NCBI GenBank assembly: GCA_030156465.1
Contig: JASGMO010000009.1
Span: 1 to 21,000, forward strand
DNA: 21,000 nucleotides
DNA from: Patescibacteria group bacterium
GTDB lineage: Bacteria > Patescibacteriota > Minisyncoccia > Minisyncoccales > Minisyncoccaceae
Direction: 5' to 3'
Position 1 is the stretch's first letter; every line of letters begins with the position of its first letter. Position numbers and translations under genes: made by a program. The notes beneath the pieces were generated by a model. The model was not told the origin of the DNA. It made no database searches and saw only the letters and a list, made by a program, of their open reading frames with translations. This document shows positions 7,057 to 14,356 of the stretch, piece after piece.

Positions 7057-8656
7057 ATGTTGTGTGACAAATTTTATGTATTATTTTTTTATTCTTAAGA
7101 TGTTCGCTGTAGGCCTTCTCTACAAAAGGACTTTCGTGCGCCAATCTAATCTTTTTCTTTTTATCAATAATGTACAATGATTCTGCTCTTTTTTTTCTAA
7201 TCTCATTATCTATCGGCACTGGCTGACCTCCACCACCAATACACCCTCCTGGACAAGCCATTACTTCAATATAATCATATTTTTTGTAATCAAGATTTCC
7301 AATGTTTCCAAGCCCATTGATAACCGCTACTCTAACTTTTCTTTTTCCTATTTTAATTTCTGCTTCTTTTACTCCCTTTAATCCTCTGACCGATTTTAAA
7401 TTAATGTCCCGTTTTCCTGAAACTGTTCTTAGCGCTGACTCCATTACCCCTCCTGTCGCACCATAGATCACTCCTGCGCCCGTAGCTTCTCCATACGGAT
7501 AATCAAGGTCACTTTCTTCTAGTTGGTCAAAGTCAATTTTGTTTTTTCTAATCATTCGCCCAAGCTCACGAGTAGTTAAAACATAGTCAACTGGTTTGAC
7601 TCCATCAATTTTCAACTCTTCTCTAGTAATTTCATATTTTTTAGCAACACAAGGCATAATTGAAACAACTATAGGATTATCTTCCGACATCTTGATAAGT
7701 CCACCCAATATTATATGAGGCGACCTTACTGATGTTAAGTGTTTGATCAATTCTGGCTTATAGACTTCAACATACCTAACCCAAGAAGGACAACAAGACG
7801 TGAACATTGGAAGGTTCTTATTTTCAGACAATCTTTCAATTAATTCTTTTCCTTCTTCAATAGTTGTAATGTCAGCACTAAAAGAAACATCAAAAACTTT
7901 CTTCGCTCCTAATTTTTTTAAAGCAGTAACTAATTTACCCGTCGTGATTGATCCATATGGAAGGCCAAACTCTTCTCCAATGCTACTCCTTATCGCAGGC
8001 GCAAATTGAAAAATAACATTACCTTTTAAGAGGGCTTTTTCAACTTCTTTGCTTGAGCTAACTTCCTCAAAAGCACCTGAAGGACAATGAGTTATGCATT
8101 GCCCACAATAGACACATTCTTTTTTTTGACCAGGAAGTGTGCAAAAGAATCCATTTTTTTCTTTATTATCAAGAAAACCAACTCCTTGTTTTTGACACAT
8201 TGCAACACAATTTCTACAATCAATGCATTTTGAACTGTCAAAAATCACAGATGGACCAAATTGGTAAGTGGGAAAACCTTTTTTTCTATCATTAAACTTT
8301 GTAATCTCAATATTATATTCCCTAGCCAATTCTAATAACTTACATTTGTAGCTCCAATTACAATTACTACATTGTTCAATATGCTGAGCAAAAAGAAGTT
8401 CTAAATTAACTTTTCTTAATCTTTTAATCTCTGCTGATCCTGTAAAAATCTCCATTCCATCTTCTACTTTAGCAGAACAAGACGTTTGAAGCCCCCTTCC
8501 TTTTATTTCAACTAAACACAATCTACAACTATTTTGTGGCTCCAAGTCAGCATGACGACAAACAGCAGGAATCTTAATCCCATTTCTTAATGCCACATCT
8601 AAAACCACTTCTCCCTTTTTACAATCAAACTCCTTGTTGTTTATTTTAATCTTCAT
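7034..8656 (-). CDS. hydA: [FeFe] hydrogenase catalytic subunit (HydA-like)
   Basis: This 540-residue enzyme catalyses reversible H2 oxidation/proton reduction. Domains in order: a [2Fe-2S] ferredoxin domain (Cys33, 44, 47, 60); a His-ligated [4Fe-4S] cluster (His92, Cys96, 99, 105); a two-cluster ferredoxin domain (Cys144, 147, 150, 154 and Cys181, 184, 187, 191); then the H-cluster domain with TSCCPSW (286-292), MPCVAKKYE (334-342) and VMACPGGCIGGGGQP (465-479). Cys288 matches the proton-relay cysteine; Cys289, 336, 468 and 472 match the H-cluster ligands. All metal ligands are present, so the enzyme looks active and of the M3 cluster type. It has no signal peptide, so it is cytoplasmic. 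Its start overlaps the NuoF-like gene by ATGA. The HydE/F/G maturases are not in the window. Confidence 0.96.
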   Translation of the reverse strand: MKIKINNKEFDCKKGEVVLDVALRNGIKIPAVCRHADLEPQNSCRLCLVEIKGRGLQTSCSAKVEDGMEIFTGSAEIKRLRKVNLELLFAQHIEQCSNCNWSYKCKLLELAREYNIEITKFNDRKKGFPTYQFGPSVIFDSSKCIDCRNCVAMCQKQGVGFLDNKEKNGFFCTLPGQKKECVYCGQCITHCPSGAFEEVSSSKEVEKALLKGNVIFQFAPAIRSSIGEEFGLPYGSITTGKLVTALKKLGAKKVFDVSFSADITTIEEGKELIERLSENKNLPMFTSCCPSWVRYVEVYKPELIKHLTSVRSPHIILGGLIKMSEDNPIVVSIMPCVAKKYEITREELKIDGVKPVDYVLTTRELGRMIRKNKIDFDQLEESDLDYPYGEATGAGVIYGATGGVMESALRTVSGKRDINLKSVRGLKGVKEAEIKIGKRKVRVAVINGLGNIGNLDYKKYDYIEVMACPGGCIGGGGQPVPIDNEIRKKRAESLYIIDKKKKIRLAHESPFVEKAYSEHLKNKKIIHKICHTTYGNNKNK

Positions 8657-9597
8657 TTTACTTTTTTAATTAAGCTCTCAAATGGTAATGGAATACATTT
8701 CCCAAGAGCGCAAAAACTTGATTTTTTAAGATTAAAGAAAATATCATCAAGAACTTCATAATCAATCTCTCTACTTTTAATCATTTCATATATCCTAAAA
8801 GCGCCCTCTCTACAAGGAGCACATTTATCACAGTTTCCTGTATGGAAAAACTCTGCCCATTTTTCCATTAGTTCATATATATCAGTTTTCTCTCTGTTGT
8901 AAATTGTAATTGATCCAGCTCCGAAAGCAGGTTTTTTTAATTCTTGAGGTAACATTATTTCTCCTGATGCTCCACCACCAACTTGAGCAAAAAAATCAAA
9001 ATCTGGATAGTTTCCTGTTTGTTTTAAAATATCAAACATCGGCATATCAATAGGAAGCTCATAAACACCTCCACTTGAAACATCTCCATTGATAGAATAA
9101 AATCTTGTTTTATTATACTCACCCTTATCAACCTTGCTTACATAATAGAATGTTTCAACATTATTCATCAGTGTTGGGCAGTTAAATAGGCCACATTCTG
9201 TCAGAAATGGCGGTTTTAACCTTGGTTCAGTCCTTTTGCCCTCTATTGCCTCAACAGCTGCAGTTTCTTCTCCACCAATGTATCCTGATGTCTTCTTGAA
9301 GATGATGCATTTCCCAGTATCGCCCTTTAATTTATAATCTTTATTCAAATAAATATATGCATCTTTGGCCTTAAGAAAATCAACTGCAATATTAATTCCA
9401 TTTATTACTTCACTCAAATAGTTGTCTAAGATAAATTTATCCTTAAAGACATTTGGCTCTCCTTCTGATGCGTTACAAATTACATACTTCTCTTTGCCCT
9501 TTGCTTTTTTAGCAAGCTCCCATTTTAAAGCAACGCTAAAAGCTCCTCCTCCCCTTCCTTTCAACTCTGATGCTTTTAATTTCTTGAGAATATCCAT
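8653..9597 (-). CDS. Shortened NuoF/HydB-like FMN, NADH-binding and [4Fe-4S] subunit
   Basis: The 314-residue protein matches the NADH dehydrogenase 51-kDa/HydB family: an FMN loop GRGGGAFSVALKW (14-26), YVICNASEGEPNVFKD, GYIGGEETAAVEAIEGKR, PPF...NNVET, and the [4Fe-4S] motif CDKCAPC with a downstream Cys in SFCALGKC. It would pass electrons between NAD(H) and the hydrogenase encoded next. Typical members exceed 400 residues: this one begins almost at the FMN loop, lacks the N-terminal ~50 residues, and also lacks ~40 residues before GYIGGEET. The loop reads RGGGAF rather than the usual RGGAGF. No NuoE/HydC-like [2Fe-2S] gene is present. The ATG overlaps the CapA stop by one base, and no in-frame upstream coding extends it. 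Confidence 0.88.
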   Translation of the reverse strand: MDILKKLKASELKGRGGGAFSVALKWELAKKAKGKEKYVICNASEGEPNVFKDKFILDNYLSEVINGINIAVDFLKAKDAYIYLNKDYKLKGDTGKCIIFKKTSGYIGGEETAAVEAIEGKRTEPRLKPPFLTECGLFNCPTLMNNVETFYYVSKVDKGEYNKTRFYSINGDVSSGGVYELPIDMPMFDILKQTGNYPDFDFFAQVGGGASGEIMLPQELKKPAFGAGSITIYNREKTDIYELMEKWAEFFHTGNCDKCAPCREGAFRIYEMIKSREIDYEVLDDIFFNLKKSSFCALGKCIPLPFESLIKKVK

Positions 9598-10619
9598 TAT
9601 CTTATTATTTTACCTTTTTTTATTGATTCTCTTAATTCTTCACTAGAATTAGATGCGAGATTTTCTAAAAATTCTTCCGGATCTTCCATTAATTGGGGCT
9701 GAGATAAAATACTTTCAACTGGATATATGTTATAAACTTTTTCTTCTGGGTAAATCTCTAGCCCTATGATTAACCCTTGCTGTGTTTCTTTAGAAAAGTA
9801 TTGATCAAAGATAAAATTTCCTAAAGAATAAAATATTAATTTATCATTATAAATTTCAATGTTTTGAACAACGTGAGGGTGGCTTCCAATAATTAAATCA
9901 GCACCGGCATCAATCATTGCTCTTCCTAATTTTTGCTGTTGGATTGAGTTTGTTTCTTCATATTCATTACCCCAATGAATTAAAATAACTAAAAATGATT
10001 CTGGATTATAAAACTTGTATTCCTCAATAGAAGAAACTATTTCTTTATCAGAACAATTAAAAGAATATGTCTTATTTATCCCAAAATAAGAAATTCCATC
10101 TTTTGAATATATGTCAGCAATATCACATATTATGGGGTCTCCTGTAAAATTAATCTCATCTTCAGTCAAAATACTTCTTGTCTCGGCAAGTCCTTCTCTG
10201 CCCATATTTAAAGTGTGATTATTTGCTAAAGAAAGTACAGAAAAATTAGCCACATTCAGTGACTCTAATGTTCTTTTATCAAAAGAAAACTTTAAAGAAT
10301 TGTCAAAAAAATCTTCTGGCTCTTCATTAATTGGACCTTCTAGGTTGCCAACAACATCATCAAAGTTATTTAAAAATCCCTTAATTAATTCTACGGGAAA
10401 AACAAAAGAATTTCTTAACATTGATCTTTCAACTCCCCTGTCAAACATCATGTCTCCCACAAAAGCAATTCTTTCCGGGATTATTTCTTCTTCAAATTCA
10501 ACAACAGAAACAAGAGATGCCTCTTGGTTAATGTCTTCCACGGTTGCTGAGTTTATTACTTGGTACAAGCAAAAAATAAAAAGGATTAAGGATAAAAATA
10601 TAAATAAGCTTCTTTTCAT
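9597..10619 (-). CDS. CapA/PgsA-like metallophosphoesterase-fold protein with N-terminal membrane anchor
   Basis: The 340-residue protein starts MKRSLFIFLSLILFIFCLY, a signal peptide or anchor. The rest follows the CapA family: FVGDMMFDRGVERSM, VGNLEGPI, LSLANNHTLNMGREGL, LVILIHWGNEYEE, GADLIIGSHPHVVQ and FYSLGNFIFDQ, which carry the Asp, Asn and His residues of the calcineurin-like metal site. CapA proteins act outside the membrane, with known members in poly-gamma-glutamate capsule export; CapB/C partners are not seen here, so the substrate is open. The ATG at 10619 was chosen because a strong promoter ends 6 nt upstream; the longer open frame lies antisense to the DUF2090 gene. It heads the hydrogenase operon, joined to the NuoF-like gene by a TAATG overlap. 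Confidence 0.85.
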   Translation of the reverse strand: MKRSLFIFLSLILFIFCLYQVINSATVEDINQEASLVSVVEFEEEIIPERIAFVGDMMFDRGVERSMLRNSFVFPVELIKGFLNNFDDVVGNLEGPINEEPEDFFDNSLKFSFDKRTLESLNVANFSVLSLANNHTLNMGREGLAETRSILTEDEINFTGDPIICDIADIYSKDGISYFGINKTYSFNCSDKEIVSSIEEYKFYNPESFLVILIHWGNEYEETNSIQQQKLGRAMIDAGADLIIGSHPHVVQNIEIYNDKLIFYSLGNFIFDQYFSKETQQGLIIGLEIYPEEKVYNIYPVESILSQPQLMEDPEEFLENLASNSSEELRESIKKGKIIR

Positions 10620-10625
10620 AAGCCA

Positions 10626-10654
10626 ATTATAGCCCTTGAAGTTAAAACAATCAA
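10626..10654 (-). promoter_or_regulatory. Promoter of the CapA-hydrogenase operon, predicted leaderless
   Basis: On the minus strand TTGATT (10649-10654) is separated by 17 bp from a perfect TATAAT (10626-10631). Six bases then lead to the ATG at 10619, so transcription should start at or next to the start codon. It interleaves with the divergent promoter at 10636-10664. Confidence 0.75.
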
Positions 10655-10664
10655 GTGATATTAT
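10636..10664 (+). promoter_or_regulatory. Promoter of the DUF2090 gene, extended -10, predicted leaderless
   Basis: TTGAAG (10636-10641), a 17-bp spacer and TATTAT (10659-10664) preceded by TGA give an extended -10 promoter. Seven bases separate it from the ATG at 10672. Its -35 lies between the -35 and -10 of the opposite promoter, so polymerase can probably occupy only one at a time. Confidence 0.65.
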
Positions 10665-10671
10665 TTGATTA

Positions 10672-11511
10672 ATGAGTAAACAATTAATAATACTTCCATT
10701 TGACCACAGATCATCTTTTTTGAAAGATATTACACCCCAAAAAGAAAAAGTAAAAGAAATGAAAGAGATGATTTTTGATGCTTTTTTATTGTCCGCAAGA
10801 AACAAAAAAGATTTTGCTATTCTAGTTGATGAAGAATTAGGAGAAAGTGTTTTACTAAGAGCAAAAAAAGAGAAAATTAGGATATGCCTACCAGTTGAAA
10901 AAAGTGGACAAAAAGAATTAGAGCTAGAATTTGGTAAAGATTTTGGAAAACATATTAAAAAGTTTGATCCTGAATATGTTAAGATTTTAATAAGATATAA
11001 TCCTCTTAATAAAGAGATAAACGAAAGACAGCTTGAGGTTTTGTCTTTAATAGATGATTTTTGTAGGAAAAATAAATACAAAGTTTTGCTAGAATTACTT
11101 GTTCCGCCGACAAAAGAAGAAGCTTCTATTGATAATTACGACAAGTTACTAAGACACAAAAAAACCATAGAAGCAATAAATGAAATAAAATCAAAAATCA
11201 AAGTAAGTGTTTGGAAGCTAGAGGGTTTTAGCAAAAAACAATGGGAAGGAGTTATAAAATCAACCAACAGTGGAAGTAAGATTGTTTTTCTTGGAAGAGG
11301 AGAAGACAAATCAAAGGTTTCTAAATGGATGAAAGATGCTTCGCAGTATGAAGAAATTATTGGTTTTGCTATTGGAAGAACTATATTTTTAGAACCATTA
11401 AAAGAATATCAAAATAAAAAGATAGCGAAAGAGGACGCTATCAAAAAAATAAGCGATAACTTCAATTATTTTATCAATCTATGGATTACCTCAAAGAGAA
11501 AGAAGCTCTAA
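10672..11511 (+). CDS. DUF2090 family protein, aldolase-like (IolC C-terminal domain-like)
   Basis: The 279-residue protein matches the DUF2090 family: LPFDHRSSF near the N-terminus, ILVDEELGESVLLRAK, LPVEKSGQKELELEFGKDF, VKILIRYNP, LLELLVPPT, VSVWKLEGF, IVFLGRGEDKSKV and IIGFAIGRTIFLEPL. The family forms a TIM barrel related to class I aldolases and occurs as the C-terminal part of some IolC proteins, where it is linked to 2-deoxy-5-keto-gluconate-6-phosphate cleavage. The lysine in VWKLEG is a candidate Schiff-base residue (inference). No inositol genes are nearby, so the sugar phosphate substrate is unknown. It is the only plus-strand gene. Its last 26 nt overlap the convergent SIMPL gene. 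Confidence 0.85.
   Translation: MSKQLIILPFDHRSSFLKDITPQKEKVKEMKEMIFDAFLLSARNKKDFAILVDEELGESVLLRAKKEKIRICLPVEKSGQKELELEFGKDFGKHIKKFDPEYVKILIRYNPLNKEINERQLEVLSLIDDFCRKNKYKVLLELLVPPTKEEASIDNYDKLLRHKKTIEAINEIKSKIKVSVWKLEGFSKKQWEGVIKSTNSGSKIVFLGRGEDKSKVSKWMKDASQYEEIIGFAIGRTIFLEPLKEYQNKKIAKEDAIKKISDNFNYFINLWITSKRKKL
11411..11442 (-). terminator. Terminator for the SIMPL gene embedded in the DUF2090 coding sequence
   Basis: GATAGCG (11421-11427) pairs with CGCTATC (11436-11442) around an 8-nt loop. On the minus strand the hairpin is followed by TTTTTATTTT. It lies about 45 bp past the SIMPL stop, inside the opposite-strand gene, and encodes part of the residues KIAKEDAIKK there. Confidence 0.6.
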
Positions 11512-12202
11512 CGGTAATCATAATCTCTTTTTCTACAGTAGAAGTGTCATACATTCCATAATCAGATATATCAACAGAATTTGGTTGCAATACTTGTACC
11601 ACCCCCATACTTACGGACTTTAATGACCCTGCTTTTTTACCAGAAATACTCTCTGCTCTCTTTCGTGCATCTTCCATCGCTGATGGTAATAAGTTGATTC
11701 TTGCGTCTGAAAGTTTGCTGTAATAATATTGTGGAGCATTGGCTGAAAAAATTACACCTTTTTCAATAACCCTTTGCGCATTTTTTGAAATTAATTTAAT
11801 TTTTTCAATGTCACCTGATTCAATAGTCACATTTTGTGTTAAAGTGTATTCATCTGGGCTATCATTATTGGAATCATATTTATAATCTTTTTGCATTGAA
11901 ACAGGAGTAATCGTTATCTCACTTTCATTAATTCCATTTTCTCTTAAAAATTCTCTTACAATGTCTTCATCTGCTTTCATCGCAGTGTATCCTTGATTTA
12001 AATTATAATCATAGGCGTTCCTAGAAAAACTAGCATTCCATTTAGCGATATCAGAAACAACTGATTGCTTAGATGATCCAGTGACGACTAAAAGATTATC
12101 AAAACTTTTAATTTGAATTAAAGAATAAGAAATGATTATAAATCCTATAATAAAAGATAATCCAAGTATTATAGAACTTTTTAATATATTATTGTTTTCC
12201 AT
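11486..12202 (-). CDS. SIMPL domain (DUF541/YggE-like) membrane-anchored protein
   Basis: The 238-residue protein has one N-terminal transmembrane helix (about 10-30) and then an extracytoplasmic SIMPL domain: LLVVTGSSKQSVVSDIAKWNA, two to three alpha/beta repeats, DARKRAESISGKKAGSLKSV (the usual A...A..A..lG.kLG..v pattern) and a C-terminal VEKEIMITVRASFSL strand. SIMPL proteins such as YggE and BP26 are secreted or periplasmic, form oligomers, and have been linked to oxidative-stress tolerance and to complexes in other bacteria; the molecular role is unclear. It appears to be monocistronic with its own promoter (12211-12238) and a terminator inside the convergent gene. No Shine-Dalgarno is visible. 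Confidence 0.87.
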   Translation of the reverse strand: MENNNILKSSIILGLSFIIGFIIISYSLIQIKSFDNLLVVTGSSKQSVVSDIAKWNASFSRNAYDYNLNQGYTAMKADEDIVREFLRENGINESEITITPVSMQKDYKYDSNNDSPDEYTLTQNVTIESGDIEKIKLISKNAQRVIEKGVIFSANAPQYYYSKLSDARINLLPSAMEDARKRAESISGKKAGSLKSVSMGVVQVLQPNSVDISDYGMYDTSTVEKEIMITVRASFSLR

Positions 12203-12210
12203 ATACTTAT

Positions 12211-12238
12211 ATTATATCCCTTATTTAAAAATTGTAAA
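12211..12238 (-). promoter_or_regulatory. Promoter of the SIMPL gene, near-leaderless
   Basis: TTTACA (12233-12238), a 16-bp spacer and a perfect TATAAT (12211-12216) lie on the minus strand. Eight bases separate the -10 from the ATG at 12202. The -35 is within the last codons of the upstream beta-CASP gene. Confidence 0.6.
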
Positions 12239-13547
12239 TATTTTTATAATCAGGAACTATTCCATTGATTGATTCTGCAAGAGAAGTGCTTGCATCTTTT
12301 TCCCCATGAACAACAAAGATCTTTTTAGGATTAGCCCTTACTGCCCAGTCAAAAAGCATTCCGTGATCACTATGAGAAGAAAAGGAAAATATTGTAGATA
12401 TTTTTGCATTAATTTCAATTTCTTTATTTTCCACTTTTATCTTTTTTTGACCATCTATTATCTTTCTACCAAGCGACCCATCAACCTGAAAAGAAACTAT
12501 TAATAATGTCGCCAAAGGATTACTTAAATATTTTTTAAGATAAGTTCCAATTTTTCCTCCTTCAAACATTCCACTACCAGCAAGAATTATTTTAGGATTA
12601 GAAGCATTAAATACTTTTTCTGTTTCTCCTTTTATCATTTCAAAACCTTTAAAATCAAAAATATCATCTCCTTTAGAAATTAAATCTTTTGCATCTTTAT
12701 CATAAAAACTAATATAATCCTTATATATATTAGTTGCTTTTTGAGCTAACGGACTATCAAGAAAAACATTCACTCCCTTTATTTTTTCTGTTTCAAAAAA
12801 TGAATTTAGTCTATATAATATCTCTTGAGTTCTTTCTAGGGCAAAAACAGGAATCATTAATATCCCGTTTTTAGCAATTGTATTTTTAATTTCTTCAATT
12901 AAAATAGTGTCGCCCATTTCTTTTGATTCATGAAGCCTATTTCCATAAGTTGATTCTATAAAAAGTAAGTCAGCGTCATCAACAAATTCAGGATCTTTAA
13001 CTATCGGGCTAGGCATATTTCCTAAGTCCCCAGAAAATACTAATTTTTTAGTAATTCCATTCTCTTTTATCCACACCTCAAATATTGCTGAACCTAAAAT
13101 ATGACCAGCATCCCTCAATCTTATTTCTATATCATCATTAATTTTTCTTTTTTTACCATAATCAAAACAAGTAAAAAATTTCATAAGATGCCTAATGTCA
13201 CCTTCTTGACATAAAGGATGAACAAATGGTTTTTTTTCAATGCGAGAAATATTCAATGCATCTAATAGGATAATCTCTGCCAAGTCCCTTGTCGGTGCGG
13301 TTGAGTATATCCTACCTCTAAATCCTTCCATAAAAATCTTGGGCAATCTTCCACAATGATCTAAATGTGCATGAGTAAGCAAAACAAAATCAATATCTTC
13401 AGGATTAAAAGAAAAATCTTCTATATTTTTGTAATAACTCTTCCCTTGAAACATCCCACAGTCAACTAAAAACTTAGTTGAATCTGTTTCAATCAAAATG
13501 CATGATCCGGTAACCTCCTTGCATGCTCCATGGAAAGATACTTTCAT
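12225..13547 (-). CDS. MBL-fold beta-CASP ribonuclease (CPSF-like, no KH domain)
   Basis: The 440-residue protein carries the metallo-beta-lactamase motifs Asp29 (VDCGMFQG), HAHLDH (59-64), DAGHILGSA and FSGDLG, and the beta-CASP motifs ESTYGNR (A), SFSSHSDH (B) and FVVHGE (C). These coordinate two zinc ions for RNA hydrolysis in archaeal and bacterial CPSF73-like nucleases; the family includes both endo- and 5'-exoribonucleases. It has no N-terminal KH domains and lacks the RNase J C-terminal domain, so it is a short CPSF73-like form. Most likely it takes part in RNA processing or decay. The ATG overlaps the stop of the LiaF-like gene by ATGA, so it is co-translated with the envelope-stress-type genes upstream. 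Confidence 0.92.
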   Translation of the reverse strand: MKVSFHGACKEVTGSCILIETDSTKFLVDCGMFQGKSYYKNIEDFSFNPEDIDFVLLTHAHLDHCGRLPKIFMEGFRGRIYSTAPTRDLAEIILLDALNISRIEKKPFVHPLCQEGDIRHLMKFFTCFDYGKKRKINDDIEIRLRDAGHILGSAIFEVWIKENGITKKLVFSGDLGNMPSPIVKDPEFVDDADLLFIESTYGNRLHESKEMGDTILIEEIKNTIAKNGILMIPVFALERTQEILYRLNSFFETEKIKGVNVFLDSPLAQKATNIYKDYISFYDKDAKDLISKGDDIFDFKGFEMIKGETEKVFNASNPKIILAGSGMFEGGKIGTYLKKYLSNPLATLLIVSFQVDGSLGRKIIDGQKKIKVENKEIEINAKISTIFSFSSHSDHGMLFDWAVRANPKKIFVVHGEKDASTSLAESINGIVPDYKNIYNF

Positions 13548-14356
13548 TTTTGAATTATAGTTAAAGAGGAAAAAAGGCCATCTATTTTAAGATTTATCTT
13601 TTCTTCCATTTCCTCATAATCCTGTGTTTGAAATATATTTTCATCAACTTGCAATAAATTAGCAAAATCAGTAGAAGATGATACTAAGTTGTTTTCAACT
13701 CTAATGCCTACATTATGAGGAATAACTAGTCTAATAGAACTTAAAAAAGAATTTGATTCTATCTCTGTCCCTTTATTAATTTCTAGATTAACATCTGACA
13801 AAAATGAAGATGTGTTAATTTTTTCAGGACTAAGCTCTTTAATCTTAACTGCTGACAAAAAAGAATCTAAATTTAAATTAATGTCTTTTTCTTTATTAAT
13901 CAAAACTTCTATTTGATTAATATTGTCCTCCCTAAAAGAAGACCCAAAAAAACTTAGAAAAACATTATTGTCTTTTGTATAAACTTCACTTTTGGAAAAA
14001 TTTGTTTTTGAATTTCCTTGGATTAATTTTTCTGATTCGGATCCAGATATTAAAATACTTCCACTCTCAACAGATAAAAATATGTTAGGTTTCTCTATCT
14101 CTTCATAAATTTCTATTGGCAAAAACTTAACTTCTGTTTCTGCTTCTTTAAAAAGATCTATCATTATTAAGCTCAAACAGAAAATCATAAAAACAACCAA
14201 GGAAATTCTTGTAATTTTTTTACCTTGAGGCATTATAGATAAACCAAGAAAAATAATAAACACAGGAAACAAAAGAGAAAAATTAATTTTTCCTGCTAAA
14301 AATAATATTGCAAAAACAATTATAAAAAATCCTAAAAATATATTATTACTTTTCAT
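13544..14356 (-). CDS. LiaF-like membrane protein with a repetitive beta C-terminal domain
   Basis: The 270-residue protein has three closely spaced transmembrane helices (about 5-22, 26-42 and 50-68), as in LiaI/LiaF/DUF5668 proteins, and then an extracytoplasmic or cytoplasmic beta domain. That domain contains regularly spaced units: LDSFLSAVKI, NTSSFLSDVNLEI, SNSFLSSIRLVI and DGLFSSLTII, a pattern like LiaF C-terminal or DUF4097 beta-solenoids. LiaF proteins modulate envelope-stress two-component systems, but no kinase or regulator is present here. The start was set at ATG 14356; an earlier in-frame TTG (14362) is possible. It overlaps the upstream PspC gene by 11 nt and the downstream nuclease by 4 nt. 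Confidence 0.7.
   Translation of the reverse strand: MKSNNIFLGFFIIVFAILFLAGKINFSLLFPVFIIFLGLSIMPQGKKITRISLVVFMIFCLSLIMIDLFKEAETEVKFLPIEIYEEIEKPNIFLSVESGSILISGSESEKLIQGNSKTNFSKSEVYTKDNNVFLSFFGSSFREDNINQIEVLINKEKDINLNLDSFLSAVKIKELSPEKINTSSFLSDVNLEINKGTEIESNSFLSSIRLVIPHNVGIRVENNLVSSSTDFANLLQVDENIFQTQDYEEMEEKINLKIDGLFSSLTIIQK

Noticed and set aside
5972..9597. UGA recoded as glycine (Gracilibacteria/Absconditabacteria code)
   Set aside because: YchF, the NuoF-like protein, the LiaF-like protein and the DUF308-like protein all end at TGA at the expected family length, and no conserved glycine position uses TGA.
10620..11081. N-terminal extension of the CapA-like frame by 154 residues
   Set aside because: It lies wholly antisense to the DUF2090 gene, is Ser/Leu/Phe-rich shadow sequence, and the signal peptide and promoter fit the ATG at 10619.
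11493..11540. Plus-strand terminator after the DUF2090 gene
   Set aside because: AAAGAGA and TCTCTTT can pair, but across a loop of more than 20 nt with only a weak T-run, so it is not listed.
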